Position numbers and translations under genes: made by a program
From: Dendronalium phyllosphericum CENA369
Lineage (GTDB): Bacteria; Cyanobacteriota; Cyanobacteriia; Cyanobacteriales; Nostocaceae
NCBI RefSeq assembly: GCF_016056275.1
Contig: NZ_JAECZA010000005.1
Location: forward strand, 11,628 to 75,627
DNA: 64,000 nucleotides
Direction: 5' to 3'
Notes under the pieces: model-generated
The model's input: the letters and a program-made list of their open reading frames with translations, nothing else
Database searches by the model: none
Told to the model about the DNA's origin: nothing
Shown here: positions 21,083 through 31,340 of the stretch, piece after piece
Position numbering within the stretch: the stretch's first letter is position 1
Layout of the letters: each line of letters opens with the position of its first letter

Positions 21083-24000
21083 CTAATCTGACACCTTAGC
21101 TTTCGCTACTGGTTTGCCTGATGTCGCTTGACGAATTGGCAACTCAACCACAAACTCTGTGCCTTTGCCGAGTTCAGATTGGCAGTAAATTTTACCGTTA
21201 TGTTTTTCTGTAACAATCTGATAACTGATAGAAAGTCCCAGCCCTGTGCCTTTGCCCACACCCTTGGTAGTAAAAAATGGATCGAACAGCCGCGAGAGTA
21301 CCTCTTGACTCATACCGAGTCCGTTGTCGGCAATCCGAATATCAATCCAATCTTTATTGAGTACAGAGGTAGAAATTCTGATTTTGCCAGGGCTGGCGGC
21401 TTCGGCACTAGTTTGGGCGTTTCGCTCTTCTAATGCATCAATGGCATTAGACAGCAAATTCATAAATACTTGATTCAACTGACCGGGATAGCATTCTATT
21501 AAAGGTAAAGTATCATAATCTTTACTTACATGAATCGTGGGGCTATCGCCTGAAGGCTTCAAGCGGTTTTGCAAAATCATTAATGTACTGTCGATGCCTT
21601 CATGAATATTTGCGGTTTTGAAGTCGGCTTCATCTAGACGCGAGAAGTTCCGCAGCGAACTGACAATTTCACGAATGCGCTCAGTGCCCACCTTCATAGA
21701 CTGAAATAATTTCGGTAAGTCGTCGAACAAAAACTCGATTTCAGCTTTCTTTAAAAACTCTTTGATTTCTGGGCCGGCATCGGGATGATAATGTTGGTAA
21801 AGCTCCACACAGCGCAGTAACTCTTGCGTATATTGATGGGCGTGTTCTAAATTGCCGTGAATAAAATTCACTGGGTTATTAATTTCATGGGCAACCCCCG
21901 CAACTAGTTGCCCTAAACTAGCCATTTTTTCAGAGTGAATAATTTGCAGTTGGGCAGTACGCAGTTCATTTAATGCTTGGGCGAGTTGATTTGCTTCTTC
22001 ACGGGTTTGACCCAGCAAACTCGATTGCTGGAATAAGTTGGCTTGACGTAGTGCTACACTCAGTTGAGCCGCTACCTGGCTGACAAATTCCAATTCCGGT
22101 TCTTCCCAATCGCGGGCATGGGTGCATTGGTGAATGCACAATAACCCCCACAGTTCATCACCTTCCATCAGCGGCACAATAATCTGGGCTTTGACTTGGA
22201 ATCTTTCAATCACATCTAGATGCGGCACTTTCGAGCCAACGCTGTTGACATCAGACATCACTTGCAGTTTGCCTTGGCGGTATTGCGGTGCATACTGGTC
22301 GCCAAAGCAATAGTCTTGCACCTTCACAGCGAGGGTAGAATCAAACTTGGGTAGGACATCTTCAGCGATAAATTCACCACTGCAAAAACCGACATCAGAA
22401 TCAAAGCGAAAGATGCCGACGCGATCTGCGTTGAGCGATCGCCGCACTTCCTGTACTGTGGTCTTTAAAATTGTCTCTAAATCTAACGATTCCCGAATTT
22501 TGACGACCAAATCGAATAATATCCGCCGTTGTTCAGCCGATTGGTGCAGTTCATCAGCGCGAGTTTGGATTTGCGTCACCATTTCTGAACTTTGCATCGC
22601 CACTCCTAGTTGGCTAGCAACCTGTCCCAAAAATTCCACTTCCACACTATCCCACTGGCGCGGTGCAGAATGTTGGTAGGCAGCTAGCAATCCCCAAAGA
22701 TTTCGTCCCACAAAAATTGGAGTTAGGACATAGGCGCGAATCTTGAACTGCTCCAAAATATCTAGGTGACAGCGCGAGTGTCCGGCTTGATAAATGTCGT
22801 TAACAGCAAAAGTTTCGTTGTTGCGGTAGCGTCCGCCTTTGGTTTCTTGGAGGTGAGTATCCTCCCAAACGAGATTTTTACCAAACGGGTTGATACTGTC
22901 CCACTGTGCCTCAACCATGCCAAAATGACTGACAAATTCGCCACTCCAGTCGGGATTAAAGCGATAAACGCCGACTCGCTCAACTCGCAGCAATTTACAT
23001 ACTTCCTGGCAAGTGGTTTTGAGAATCAAATCAATATTTAGGGAGGAGCGAATTTTCCCAACCACTTCTGTCAGCGCCCGTTGCCGAGCGATCGCATCTT
23101 GTAGAGCCATCGCTTGTTGTTTCGACTGAGTTAAATTTTCGGCTTGCTGAATGGCAACTCCCAATTGTGCCCCCACCTGTCCGAGGAACTCAACTTCATA
23201 ATTTGCCCATTGGCGCGGCCCGGAGTGTTGGTAGGCTGCGATCAATCCCCATAGTTTCGGCCCAATGAAGATGGGCGCTAAAGCATACGCCCGAATCTTG
23301 AATTGCTCCAGAATATCGATGTGACAGCGCGAGTGAGCAACTTGATAAATATCGTTGACAGCAAAACTTTCGTTATTGCGGTAGCGTCCTCCTTTGGTGT
23401 CTTGGAGGTGGGTATCTTGCCAAACCAAATTTTTGCCAAATGGATGGATTCTATCCCACTGCGCCTCTACCATGCCGAATTGGCTGACAAATTCACCGCT
23501 CCAGTCTTCATTGAAGCGATAAATTGCCGCCCGCTCCAACTTCAGAAGTTTGCAGAGTTCCTGACAAGCGGTGTCTAGAATAATTTCGGTGTTGACAGAC
23601 GAGCGAATATTCCCCACTACTTCCGTTAAGGCACGTTGGCGAGCGATCGCATCTTGCAGTTCTGCTGTCCGTTGTTTGGTTTGTTCTAGAGTTTCTATCT
23701 GCTGCATTGCCACACCGATATGGCTGGCGGCTTGGGCGAAGAATTCAACTTCGTGAGGATACCATTGCCGGGGTGCGGAGTGTTGATAAGCTGCAAGCAT
23801 TCCCCACAGTTTTGCCCCCACGAAAATAGGCGCGATCGCATACGCCCGAATCTGAAACTGTTCTAACACCTCAACATGACAACGAGCGTGCCCTGCATCG
23901 TAGATATCAGCCACAGCAAACGGCTCATTTTTGCGATATCGTCCTCCTTGGGTTTCTTGCAAGTGCGAATCTTGCCACACTAAGTCCTGTCCAAAGGCAG

Positions 24001-24277
24001 TTAGTGCATCCCAAGGAGACTCTGCAAAGCCAAAACGATTGATAAAACTACCACTCCAATCTGTGTTAAAGCGGTAGATTGCTACCCGCTCAATCTTCAA
24101 TTGCCGACAAATATCTTGACAAGAAGTCGAACATAAGGATTCTAAGTTTACAGATGCACGAATCTTAGCCAGAATTCTCCCCAGGATTTTTTGGTACTGA
24201 ACGGCAAGCTGTAGCTGCTTGTGACATTCTTGTAGGTCTAAGAGGTTTGATGTTTCATAACCGTTTGTTATTGTCAT
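21083..24277 (-). CDS. multi-GAF sensor histidine kinase with cyanobacteriochrome-like GAF domains
   Basis: three GAFs with GGRYR...FAV.DIY..(A/G)HxRCH..(I/V/L).EQF.IRAY plus a fourth GAF, then SEKMASLGQLVAGVAHEINNPVNF and a HATPase with DNGLGM and GTGLGLSI. Confidence 0.93.
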   Translation of the reverse strand: MTITNGYETSNLLDLQECHKQLQLAVQYQKILGRILAKIRASVNLESLCSTSCQDICRQLKIERVAIYRFNTDWSGSFINRFGFAESPWDALTAFGQDLVWQDSHLQETQGGRYRKNEPFAVADIYDAGHARCHVEVLEQFQIRAYAIAPIFVGAKLWGMLAAYQHSAPRQWYPHEVEFFAQAASHIGVAMQQIETLEQTKQRTAELQDAIARQRALTEVVGNIRSSVNTEIILDTACQELCKLLKLERAAIYRFNEDWSGEFVSQFGMVEAQWDRIHPFGKNLVWQDTHLQDTKGGRYRNNESFAVNDIYQVAHSRCHIDILEQFKIRAYALAPIFIGPKLWGLIAAYQHSGPRQWANYEVEFLGQVGAQLGVAIQQAENLTQSKQQAMALQDAIARQRALTEVVGKIRSSLNIDLILKTTCQEVCKLLRVERVGVYRFNPDWSGEFVSHFGMVEAQWDSINPFGKNLVWEDTHLQETKGGRYRNNETFAVNDIYQAGHSRCHLDILEQFKIRAYVLTPIFVGRNLWGLLAAYQHSAPRQWDSVEVEFLGQVASQLGVAMQSSEMVTQIQTRADELHQSAEQRRILFDLVVKIRESLDLETILKTTVQEVRRSLNADRVGIFRFDSDVGFCSGEFIAEDVLPKFDSTLAVKVQDYCFGDQYAPQYRQGKLQVMSDVNSVGSKVPHLDVIERFQVKAQIIVPLMEGDELWGLLCIHQCTHARDWEEPELEFVSQVAAQLSVALRQANLFQQSSLLGQTREEANQLAQALNELRTAQLQIIHSEKMASLGQLVAGVAHEINNPVNFIHGNLEHAHQYTQELLRCVELYQHYHPDAGPEIKEFLKKAEIEFLFDDLPKLFQSMKVGTERIREIVSSLRNFSRLDEADFKTANIHEGIDSTLMILQNRLKPSGDSPTIHVSKDYDTLPLIECYPGQLNQVFMNLLSNAIDALEERNAQTSAEAASPGKIRISTSVLNKDWIDIRIADNGLGMSQEVLSRLFDPFFTTKGVGKGTGLGLSISYQIVTEKHNGKIYCQSELGKGTEFVVELPIRQATSGKPVAKAKVSD

Positions 24278-24646
24278 AGTTCAGTGTAAAGAAAGTTAAA
24301 TATCTAGTTTTAGTGTTCCCTGATTTATTTTTTAGATCGCATAGTAAAAACAAAAACTGAGTTTGTTTTATGTGATATTTTTAGCAAAATCGACTACGAA
24401 TAAACTCTGAGATTTGAGAGAAAGCTAGGGAAGTTTCTGATTGCGAGAATTTAATAGCTTGGAGAGCAAAGATTGTACCCACTAGCAGATTTTGTAATAC
24501 AATGTAATTTGAAACTAATACAAAAAATCATACTTTTGATAGAGGTAGCGATCGCTAAAATTGATATTCCAATTATGCAACGCCGAATTATTTAACTGAT
24601 GTGCCACCCAAGATTGTGCTAACGCTCAAGCCAAAGCAGATATCTG

Positions 24647-24748
24647 CTAAAGCGCATTTAATTTTCAGAAATACTCATAGTGGTTGTTGACCGCTGACTG
24701 TTAACTGTCAACTTTGGTCAATGTACAATTTAAAAGCGTAGCAGCTTA
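24647..24748 (+). repeat. about 100-bp dispersed element, copy 1
   Basis: ctaaagcgcatttaattttcagaaatactcatagtggttgttgac...tcaactttggtcaatgt...taaaagcgtagcagctta; near-identical to 30986-31097. Confidence 0.9.
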
Positions 24749-24875
24749 GTAGTTGACGGAATCACTATTTGACAGGAATTACCCATTTCTTACCTGCTAT
24801 TTTTAGAAAAGCAGTTAGCTGACGTGAAAACTTTCATTTCTTCATTTAGCAATATAAATTTTTTTATTAAATTTT

Positions 24876-26906
24876 ATGATGTGGCTAGTAGTAGTTTTTA
24901 TTTGTTTGGGTTGGGTTTTGTCTTTATGCTTGCATGAATTTGGTCATGCATTAGTGGCATATTGGGGTGGAGATACTTCTGTTAAAGATAAGGGATATTT
25001 GACTTTAAACCCACTCAAGTATACTGAGCCAAATTTGAGTTTATTAATGCCGCTGTTTTTTCTTCTAATAGGTGGTGTTGCTCTACCTGGAGGTGCAGTT
25101 TACATTAACCATAGTCGATTACGCAATCGCTTATGGAAAAGTGCTGTTTCCGCTGCTGGGCCGATGGCGGATCTGATTTTAGCTTGTTTGCTATCTCTGC
25201 CTTTTATGTTGGGTTGGTATTTCCTAGACCTAGAAAATCAAAATTCGATTTTATTCCCTTTTGTAGTTTCATTAGCTTATATAATTTCCCTAAATATTTA
25301 TGTTGTTTTAATTAATTTATTACCCATTCCGGCGCTAGATGGTTACGGGATTATTGAGCCGTGGTTGCCACAACCAATTCGACAGCAATTCAACAAAGTT
25401 GCTAAATATGGTATTTGGGTACTGATTGGTCTATTATGGTTTGCTCGACCTTTTAATCAATTTTTATGGGATTTAACTGCTTATATAGGTGAATTCTTAA
25501 AAGTTCCGCTGCATCTAACTATATTAGGTAGTGGAATATTTAGACAAAACTCCCAATATTTAGTTATCGGATTAGTTTTGCTTTTATGGATATTTAGAGA
25601 CAAGAATCAAACCTTACAGCAACAAGCCAATAAATTAATTTCTTCGCAACAATACGAGCAGGCGATCGCATCCTATGACAAAGCACTCAAAAATCAACCC
25701 AAAAATGCTGATGCGTGGTACTGGCGAGGCTATGCGTTTTATTCATTGAAGAAATATGAAGAAGCGATCGCCTCATACGACCGAGCTATTCAGATTCAAC
25801 CAGACTACACTGAAGCTTGGTTTTTGCGTGGTTATTCACTTTATTCATTACAAAGATATGTAGAGGCGCTTGCTGCTTACGAAAAAGCACTAGAAATTAA
25901 ATCTGACGACCCAGAAATTTGGTATTACCACGGGATTGTTCTGAAAGATTTAGGACGCTACGAAGAAGCGATTGCTTCTTATGACAAAGCAATTCAATTC
26001 CAAGCAGAATATGCAGAAGCATGGATTGAAAAAGGTATAGCTTTAGAAAAGTTACAACAAAATAAAGCAGCGCTTATTGCTTATAACCAAGGAATACAAC
26101 TAAAACCCGACTCTCAAGCTGGGATTAACCAAGTTCAATTGCTAGAAAAATTACAAAAGTACGAACAAGTTCTGAATATCTATGACCAGAGACTGAAAAT
26201 TGAACCAGAATCTATTAACCTTTGGTATTACCGAGGTTTGACTTTAGAAAAACTACAAAGAGAGGAACAAGCTTTAGAAGCATACGATAAAGCGATCGCT
26301 TTGTCGGTAGATTTCCACCAAGCTTGGTATAGCAAAGGTGTAATTTTAACTCAATTACAGCGTTATGCAGAAGCGATCGCAGCTTACGATCGAGTGCTTG
26401 AAATTAGACCTGACGATAGTAATACTTGGTGGTTGCGAGGACAAGCTTTAGCAGCAAACCAAGACTATAAAGCAGCTATATACTCTTATGACAAAGCAAT
26501 TACTATCTATTCTGACTTTTACGGTTTTTGGTTGGATCGAGGAAATGCACTCTATTATTTACACCAGTACGAACAAGCGATCGCCGCTTATGACAAAGTT
26601 ATTTCTCTCAATTCAGATAATACCGCTGCTTGGAATTACAAAGGCTTGGCTTTAACAAAATTAAAAAGATATCAAGAGGCTTTGATTATCTACGAAAAAG
26701 CCATTGAAATTCAGCCACAATATGCTGATTATTGGTACAATCAAGCCTGTTGTTATGCATTACTAAATAATGTAACCCTGGCAACTCAAAACTTAGAAAA
26801 AGCAATCAAACTCGAACCGAAAAGATTTCAAAAACTTGCCAAAACTGACAGTGATTTTGATGGAATCCGAGAACATCAACTTTTCAAAAGTTTAGTTGAT
26901 AAGTAA
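24876..26906 (+). CDS. site-2 protease-like M50 metallopeptidase fused to a long TPR array
   Basis: HEFGH zinc motif near the N-terminus and NLLPIPALDGYGIIEPWLP motif; about 11-12 TPRs C-terminal. Confidence 0.9.
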   Translation: MMWLVVVFICLGWVLSLCLHEFGHALVAYWGGDTSVKDKGYLTLNPLKYTEPNLSLLMPLFFLLIGGVALPGGAVYINHSRLRNRLWKSAVSAAGPMADLILACLLSLPFMLGWYFLDLENQNSILFPFVVSLAYIISLNIYVVLINLLPIPALDGYGIIEPWLPQPIRQQFNKVAKYGIWVLIGLLWFARPFNQFLWDLTAYIGEFLKVPLHLTILGSGIFRQNSQYLVIGLVLLLWIFRDKNQTLQQQANKLISSQQYEQAIASYDKALKNQPKNADAWYWRGYAFYSLKKYEEAIASYDRAIQIQPDYTEAWFLRGYSLYSLQRYVEALAAYEKALEIKSDDPEIWYYHGIVLKDLGRYEEAIASYDKAIQFQAEYAEAWIEKGIALEKLQQNKAALIAYNQGIQLKPDSQAGINQVQLLEKLQKYEQVLNIYDQRLKIEPESINLWYYRGLTLEKLQREEQALEAYDKAIALSVDFHQAWYSKGVILTQLQRYAEAIAAYDRVLEIRPDDSNTWWLRGQALAANQDYKAAIYSYDKAITIYSDFYGFWLDRGNALYYLHQYEQAIAAYDKVISLNSDNTAAWNYKGLALTKLKRYQEALIIYEKAIEIQPQYADYWYNQACCYALLNNVTLATQNLEKAIKLEPKRFQKLAKTDSDFDGIREHQLFKSLVDK

Positions 26907-27130
26907 GAATTCAGCACCCAGGAGTCAGAAGTCAGAATTTATCGAGACTCTAGTATCCAGTAAGATATTCATGTATCAAATCTTCGCCTGATTCTTCAAC
27001 TATTCTGACTCCTAAATTATTCTTCATATTAAAAAAATACTCCTAAGAATAGATGACTTGGCCAGAGCCAGAGGGATAATGCTCAAGTGCGTTATTTTTT
27101 CTTATTAATTACTGACCAGGAGACTGTTCG

Positions 27131-28111
27131 ATGAAAACTAGAAAGCTGGGCAAACAAGGACTTGAAGTTTCTCAACTGGGACTTGGTTGCATGGGAATGT
27201 CTGAGTTTTACAGCGGTCGTGACGAGTCAGAAGCGATCGCCACCATTCATCGTGCTTTAGACCTTGGGTTAAATTTTCTCGATACGGCTGATATGTACGG
27301 GCCGTTTACCAATGAACAACTAGTAGGCAAAGCAATTAAGGATCGTCGGGATCGAGTAGTACTAGCAACCAAGTTTGGCAATGTTCGTACTGAAGATGGT
27401 GGCTGGAAAGGAGTTAATGGCAGCCCTGAATATGTTCGTCAAGCTTGCGATGCTTCACTCAAGCGTTTGGGAGTGGACGCGATCGATTTGTACTATCAAC
27501 ATCGCGTCGATCCAAACGTGCCAATTGAGGATACTGTAGGAGCAATGGCAGAGTTAGTAAAACTTGGAAAAGTGCGCTATCTAGGGCTTTCGGAAGCTGC
27601 TCCCGCGACAATTCGCCGAGCAGTTGCAATTCACCCAATTACCGCACTACAAACAGAGTATTCACTGTGGAGTCGCGACCCAGAAGATGAAATTTTACCT
27701 ACTATACGGGAACTAGGAATTGGTTTTGTAGCTTACAGTCCGCTTGGTCGTGGGTTTTTATCGGGAGCGATCGCCCGTCCTGAAGACCTCGCCGCAGACG
27801 ATTACCGGAGAAATAATCCACGTTTTCAGGGTGAGAATTTCAATAAAAATCTGCAACTAGTGCAAAAAGTCAAGGAAATCGCTGATGAAAAGCAAGTAAC
27901 ACCTAGTCAACTTGCTTTAGCATGGTTATTGGCGCAAGGTGAAGATATTGTCCCCATTCCTGGTACAAAGCGGCGCACTTATTTAGAGGAAAACATTGCA
28001 GCGACTGAGATTGTATTGACTCCAGACGATCTCAGGCGAATTGAAGCAGTTGCACCAAAAGGTATTACCGCAGGCGATCGCTACCCGGACATGAGTACAG
28101 TTAATCGTTAA
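27131..28111 (+). CDS. aldo/keto reductase
   Basis: [39 protein letters not shown]. Confidence 0.95.
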   Translation: MKTRKLGKQGLEVSQLGLGCMGMSEFYSGRDESEAIATIHRALDLGLNFLDTADMYGPFTNEQLVGKAIKDRRDRVVLATKFGNVRTEDGGWKGVNGSPEYVRQACDASLKRLGVDAIDLYYQHRVDPNVPIEDTVGAMAELVKLGKVRYLGLSEAAPATIRRAVAIHPITALQTEYSLWSRDPEDEILPTIRELGIGFVAYSPLGRGFLSGAIARPEDLAADDYRRNNPRFQGENFNKNLQLVQKVKEIADEKQVTPSQLALAWLLAQGEDIVPIPGTKRRTYLEENIAATEIVLTPDDLRRIEAVAPKGITAGDRYPDMSTVNR

Positions 28112-28230
28112 ACTACTTATAAAGATGAGCGGGAATGAAACAGCCCTGCGTTGGGGCGGGGTGTGGGGTGTGGGGGAAGAAATAGCCCCAACAACCGCTA
28201 TTGACACAATCCTAAGCTTTTCAAGACGAT

Positions 28231-28265
28231 GGCATTGGTGGGGCATCCTCGCCCCGACCAATGCC
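28231..28265. repeat. long hairpin GGCATTGGTGGGGC-atcctc-GCCCCGACCAATGCC, related to sequence near 9765-9815
   Basis: near-perfect stem; shared 'gcgcaacgggtgt...acggcattggtcgggg' tract in opposite orientation near 9770. Confidence 0.7.
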
Positions 28266-28332
28266 GTTTTCCCTACACCCGTTGCGCTACTCCCTACACC
28301 CTCTTCGTGACAACCGCTCGCTGACTAATAAT

Positions 28333-30447
28333 CTAATTGAGTATTCTAGCTTCAGAGTTTTGAATTCTGGTTTCTGAATTGACTGTTGTTAATTGATGAC
28401 GCGATCGCGGCCTACCAGTTGTGATCGCGTAGCCAATAGCCAAGCACCGCAACCACAAAGCGGGATAGCGAGGTTCGAGCCAAGGTTGAATCTGTATCAG
28501 GAAGTGCGGGAACCATTTACTCAGCAAAGCATTGACTAAAGCATGACGACCGAAATTAAAATAATTACCAAGCCAGCGCATTAAATCTTTTGGCCCGGCG
28601 AGTTGCCAAATCCACAACAACAAGGCGGGATTTTTGCGAGCTGCTTTGAGTGCTAGGCGGTTAAAAGTTAACCAATCGCACCGATCTTTGATAAAATTAT
28701 CTGCTACTTCTGGGGGTTCGTCAGCCAACAGCCCAAAAAAGGTATTGAGCATAGAATTAATCCGCTGGGGTGGTAAAAATTTCCCCGTCGGAACCATCAT
28801 GCCTTTGGAAAATAACCAAGTTACGGAAACGTTACTTTGGTAAGCGCGAATGCGGTTTAAGTGACGAAAAGCGAGCAAATCATGCTTAAGGGCGGTATCT
28901 AATAGGGTTGTTAACCGTTCTAAGTTGCGAACCAGAGAACCAAAACCCGTGAAGACAAGGGGAGACTGGAGAGATGCAGCATCACCGATCGCAATCAATC
29001 TATCAAAGGCAACCTTGCGATCGCTACTCCCGACACTAAAATGACCCGGAATATAGCCAAATGTCGGCTTTTTCCACACCAACTTGTCTACATCGCAGCG
29101 GCGATACTCTGGCAAAATCGTGAAAAAGTCTTCGTACATCTCCAGCAGAGAACCGGGATTTTGCGGATTAACTTCGTGGTAGTGAAATAAATAAATCGTC
29201 ATTTCCTCACCCACTCCCGGAAACAATTCCCAAATCAACTGCCTTCCCCGCGAAATATCTCCGTGGCTGTAAAGCACATCTCCATACTGAGAATCCCAAA
29301 CTTCTGGCGCAAACCCGCGCTCAATTACTGCTCCCACCGTTGGACAAACACTATCAAAGGCACGACCGCCATTTAATTGCCAAGCAATAGGGGAGGCGGT
29401 TCCCATCGCATCGACTAACAGTCGCCCACTCACTTGTTGCTCTTTTTCACTGGGTAAATGCTTGACTGTAATAACAACTTGTGCTTCACTGATATCGGCA
29501 CGAATAAATTCTGTCTCGTCCCAAATTTCCCCACCTGCTGCTCGTAGCTTTTGACCGCACATTTGCAGCCATTTGTCAGAGTCTAAAGCTACATTCAAAA
29601 CTGTGGGTGTGTGCAAAACAGGCGATCGCAGTTTAGCTGGATTATTGCCATCAAAAAATTTATTAAATCCATCTTTATATTCTCTCGCAATTACAGTTTC
29701 TAACTCGGCAGATGTCACCAAACCCAGATTAATCAAACTTTGAATTTCATCACGAGAAATATTCCATTCTCGATTCATCCGCCCAAAAGGCATTCGCTCC
29801 ACCAGTAGCACTTTATATCCCAGTTTGGCCATAACTGCCGCATGGATAACACCCAATGCCCCACCGATGTAGATCAGGTCGTAAGTGGCGGATGAAGAGG
29901 ATTTTGCTCCCTCATCTCCCCCATCTCCCCCATCTCCTTTAAAAACCACCTGCCTAGGCTGCTGAGGATTCCGTACTCCTTCGCGCCATCTTTGCTCCCA
30001 CCAGTAGGCACGCTTGAGGTCGTATTCCCCATTGGGCATTTGCTGAAAATATTTGACTGTCAGAGGGTAATAAGGGGCTAGCGCCTCAAAAATTGATTGT
30101 TTAGAATCAATCTTTGGTGGTTCCGGGTAATTATGCCCAAAGCGCTTTCTGATTTCAGCGCTCAAGCGTTGCAGGATTTGCCTTTCCTGAGGAAACGGTC
30201 GGTCTGCCCAACGAAAAACTTTCAAATATGTGGTGCGCTGCACCGACCAGACAAATACAGAAAGTTCTATCGGTAATTTTTCGGAAATAGCTGCACCAGC
30301 AGTTGTAGTCTCAGTAGTTATTCTGAGGCGAAAGCCATCTGGAGTCAGCACTTTTTCACCATTTCCTGGTTCAAAATCTGTTTGCAACCAGCTGCGTACA
30401 GCCGCGATATCTGAAATTGGAACTTCTAAATACAGTATTTCTTTCAT
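28333..30447 (-). CDS. FAD-dependent oxidoreductase of the lycopene cyclase CruA/CruP family
   Basis: LIYIGGALGVIHAAVMAKLGYKVLLVERMPFGRMNREWNISRDEIQSLI resembles CruP-type GG(T/A)LG...EWNISR. Confidence 0.7.
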   Translation of the reverse strand: MKEILYLEVPISDIAAVRSWLQTDFEPGNGEKVLTPDGFRLRITTETTTAGAAISEKLPIELSVFVWSVQRTTYLKVFRWADRPFPQERQILQRLSAEIRKRFGHNYPEPPKIDSKQSIFEALAPYYPLTVKYFQQMPNGEYDLKRAYWWEQRWREGVRNPQQPRQVVFKGDGGDGGDEGAKSSSSATYDLIYIGGALGVIHAAVMAKLGYKVLLVERMPFGRMNREWNISRDEIQSLINLGLVTSAELETVIAREYKDGFNKFFDGNNPAKLRSPVLHTPTVLNVALDSDKWLQMCGQKLRAAGGEIWDETEFIRADISEAQVVITVKHLPSEKEQQVSGRLLVDAMGTASPIAWQLNGGRAFDSVCPTVGAVIERGFAPEVWDSQYGDVLYSHGDISRGRQLIWELFPGVGEEMTIYLFHYHEVNPQNPGSLLEMYEDFFTILPEYRRCDVDKLVWKKPTFGYIPGHFSVGSSDRKVAFDRLIAIGDAASLQSPLVFTGFGSLVRNLERLTTLLDTALKHDLLAFRHLNRIRAYQSNVSVTWLFSKGMMVPTGKFLPPQRINSMLNTFFGLLADEPPEVADNFIKDRCDWLTFNRLALKAARKNPALLLWIWQLAGPKDLMRWLGNYFNFGRHALVNALLSKWFPHFLIQIQPWLEPRYPALWLRCLAIGYAITTGRPRSRHQLTTVNSETRIQNSEARILN

Positions 30448-30607
30448 GTTTTACTCATATCTCCGATTAATCTATTCATTAAGACAGATTTTAAAAAGAC
30501 AGAAATTACGATAGACTCCGCCCTATTAGTTAAGTAAAGATTCAGTAAAGAATTTTTAATAGTTTCTCAAATTTGTTGTTCATTTTGAATTTCTGTAAAC
30601 CCACGCC

Positions 30608-30841
30608 ATGAATTATCCCATCCCAGATAGTCCCCAAGAAATTTTTGACCTACAACAAAAGCCGATTGATGAAGAATTAGTCGCCTCAGCGATCGCTGGT
30701 GTGATTAAAATTGTTCGCTCTCAGGGTCAATCCTTGGAAGAATTAACCGCTCAAGTACTAGCCGATGATACAGTGTTAGATCGACAGCAAAGACGCTGGC
30801 TGAGTAAATTGGTCAGCCAAGCTTGGGAAAGTCTTCCATAA
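30608..30841 (+). CDS. small conserved cyanobacterial protein
   Basis: 77 aa ORF MNYPIPDSPQEIFDLQQKPIDEELVASAIAGVIKIVRSQGQSLEELTAQVL. Confidence 0.65.
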   Translation: MNYPIPDSPQEIFDLQQKPIDEELVASAIAGVIKIVRSQGQSLEELTAQVLADDTVLDRQQRRWLSKLVSQAWESLP

Positions 30842-30985
30842 AGAAGGCAGGAAGCAGAAGGGTTTTAGTGACTTCTGCTGTGTGACTGTATTAATGTTTG
30901 GAAATTTTGGCTCAAATTGTGTAGATGCAAAACAGTTTGTCGTGAGACATCGCTTTCTTAGGTGTGGGAATCGATAAAAACTAAG

Positions 30986-31097
30986 CTAAAGCGCATTTAA
31001 TTTTCAGAAATACTCATAGTGGTTGTTGACGGCTGACTGTTGACTGTCAACAGTCGTCAACTTTGGTCAATGTGCGATTTAAAAGCGTAACAGCTTA
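30986..31097 (+). repeat. about 110-bp dispersed element, copy 2
   Basis: same core as 24647-24748 with a short extra insertion (agtcgtcaac). Confidence 0.9.
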
Positions 31098-31340
31098 TTT
31101 GTCTGGGATTGTCAATTGAGCTACTGTTTCTGGATTTACAGCCTCCCAATCAATATTGTCTAGAAAAGGGGGAGTAGCACTGAAAACGAACAAAGGAATT
31201 CCTTTCCCTTTTGCTGCTTACCCTCCCTTATCCCTCCGAAGTTCGCCCGGAGGGAGACCACGCCACTTGCTTCAAGCCGGGAAACCCGTCCAAAGCAGTG
31301 GCTCCTCCTTGCGACTTCTCTCCTCATCTTTCCTAACTCC

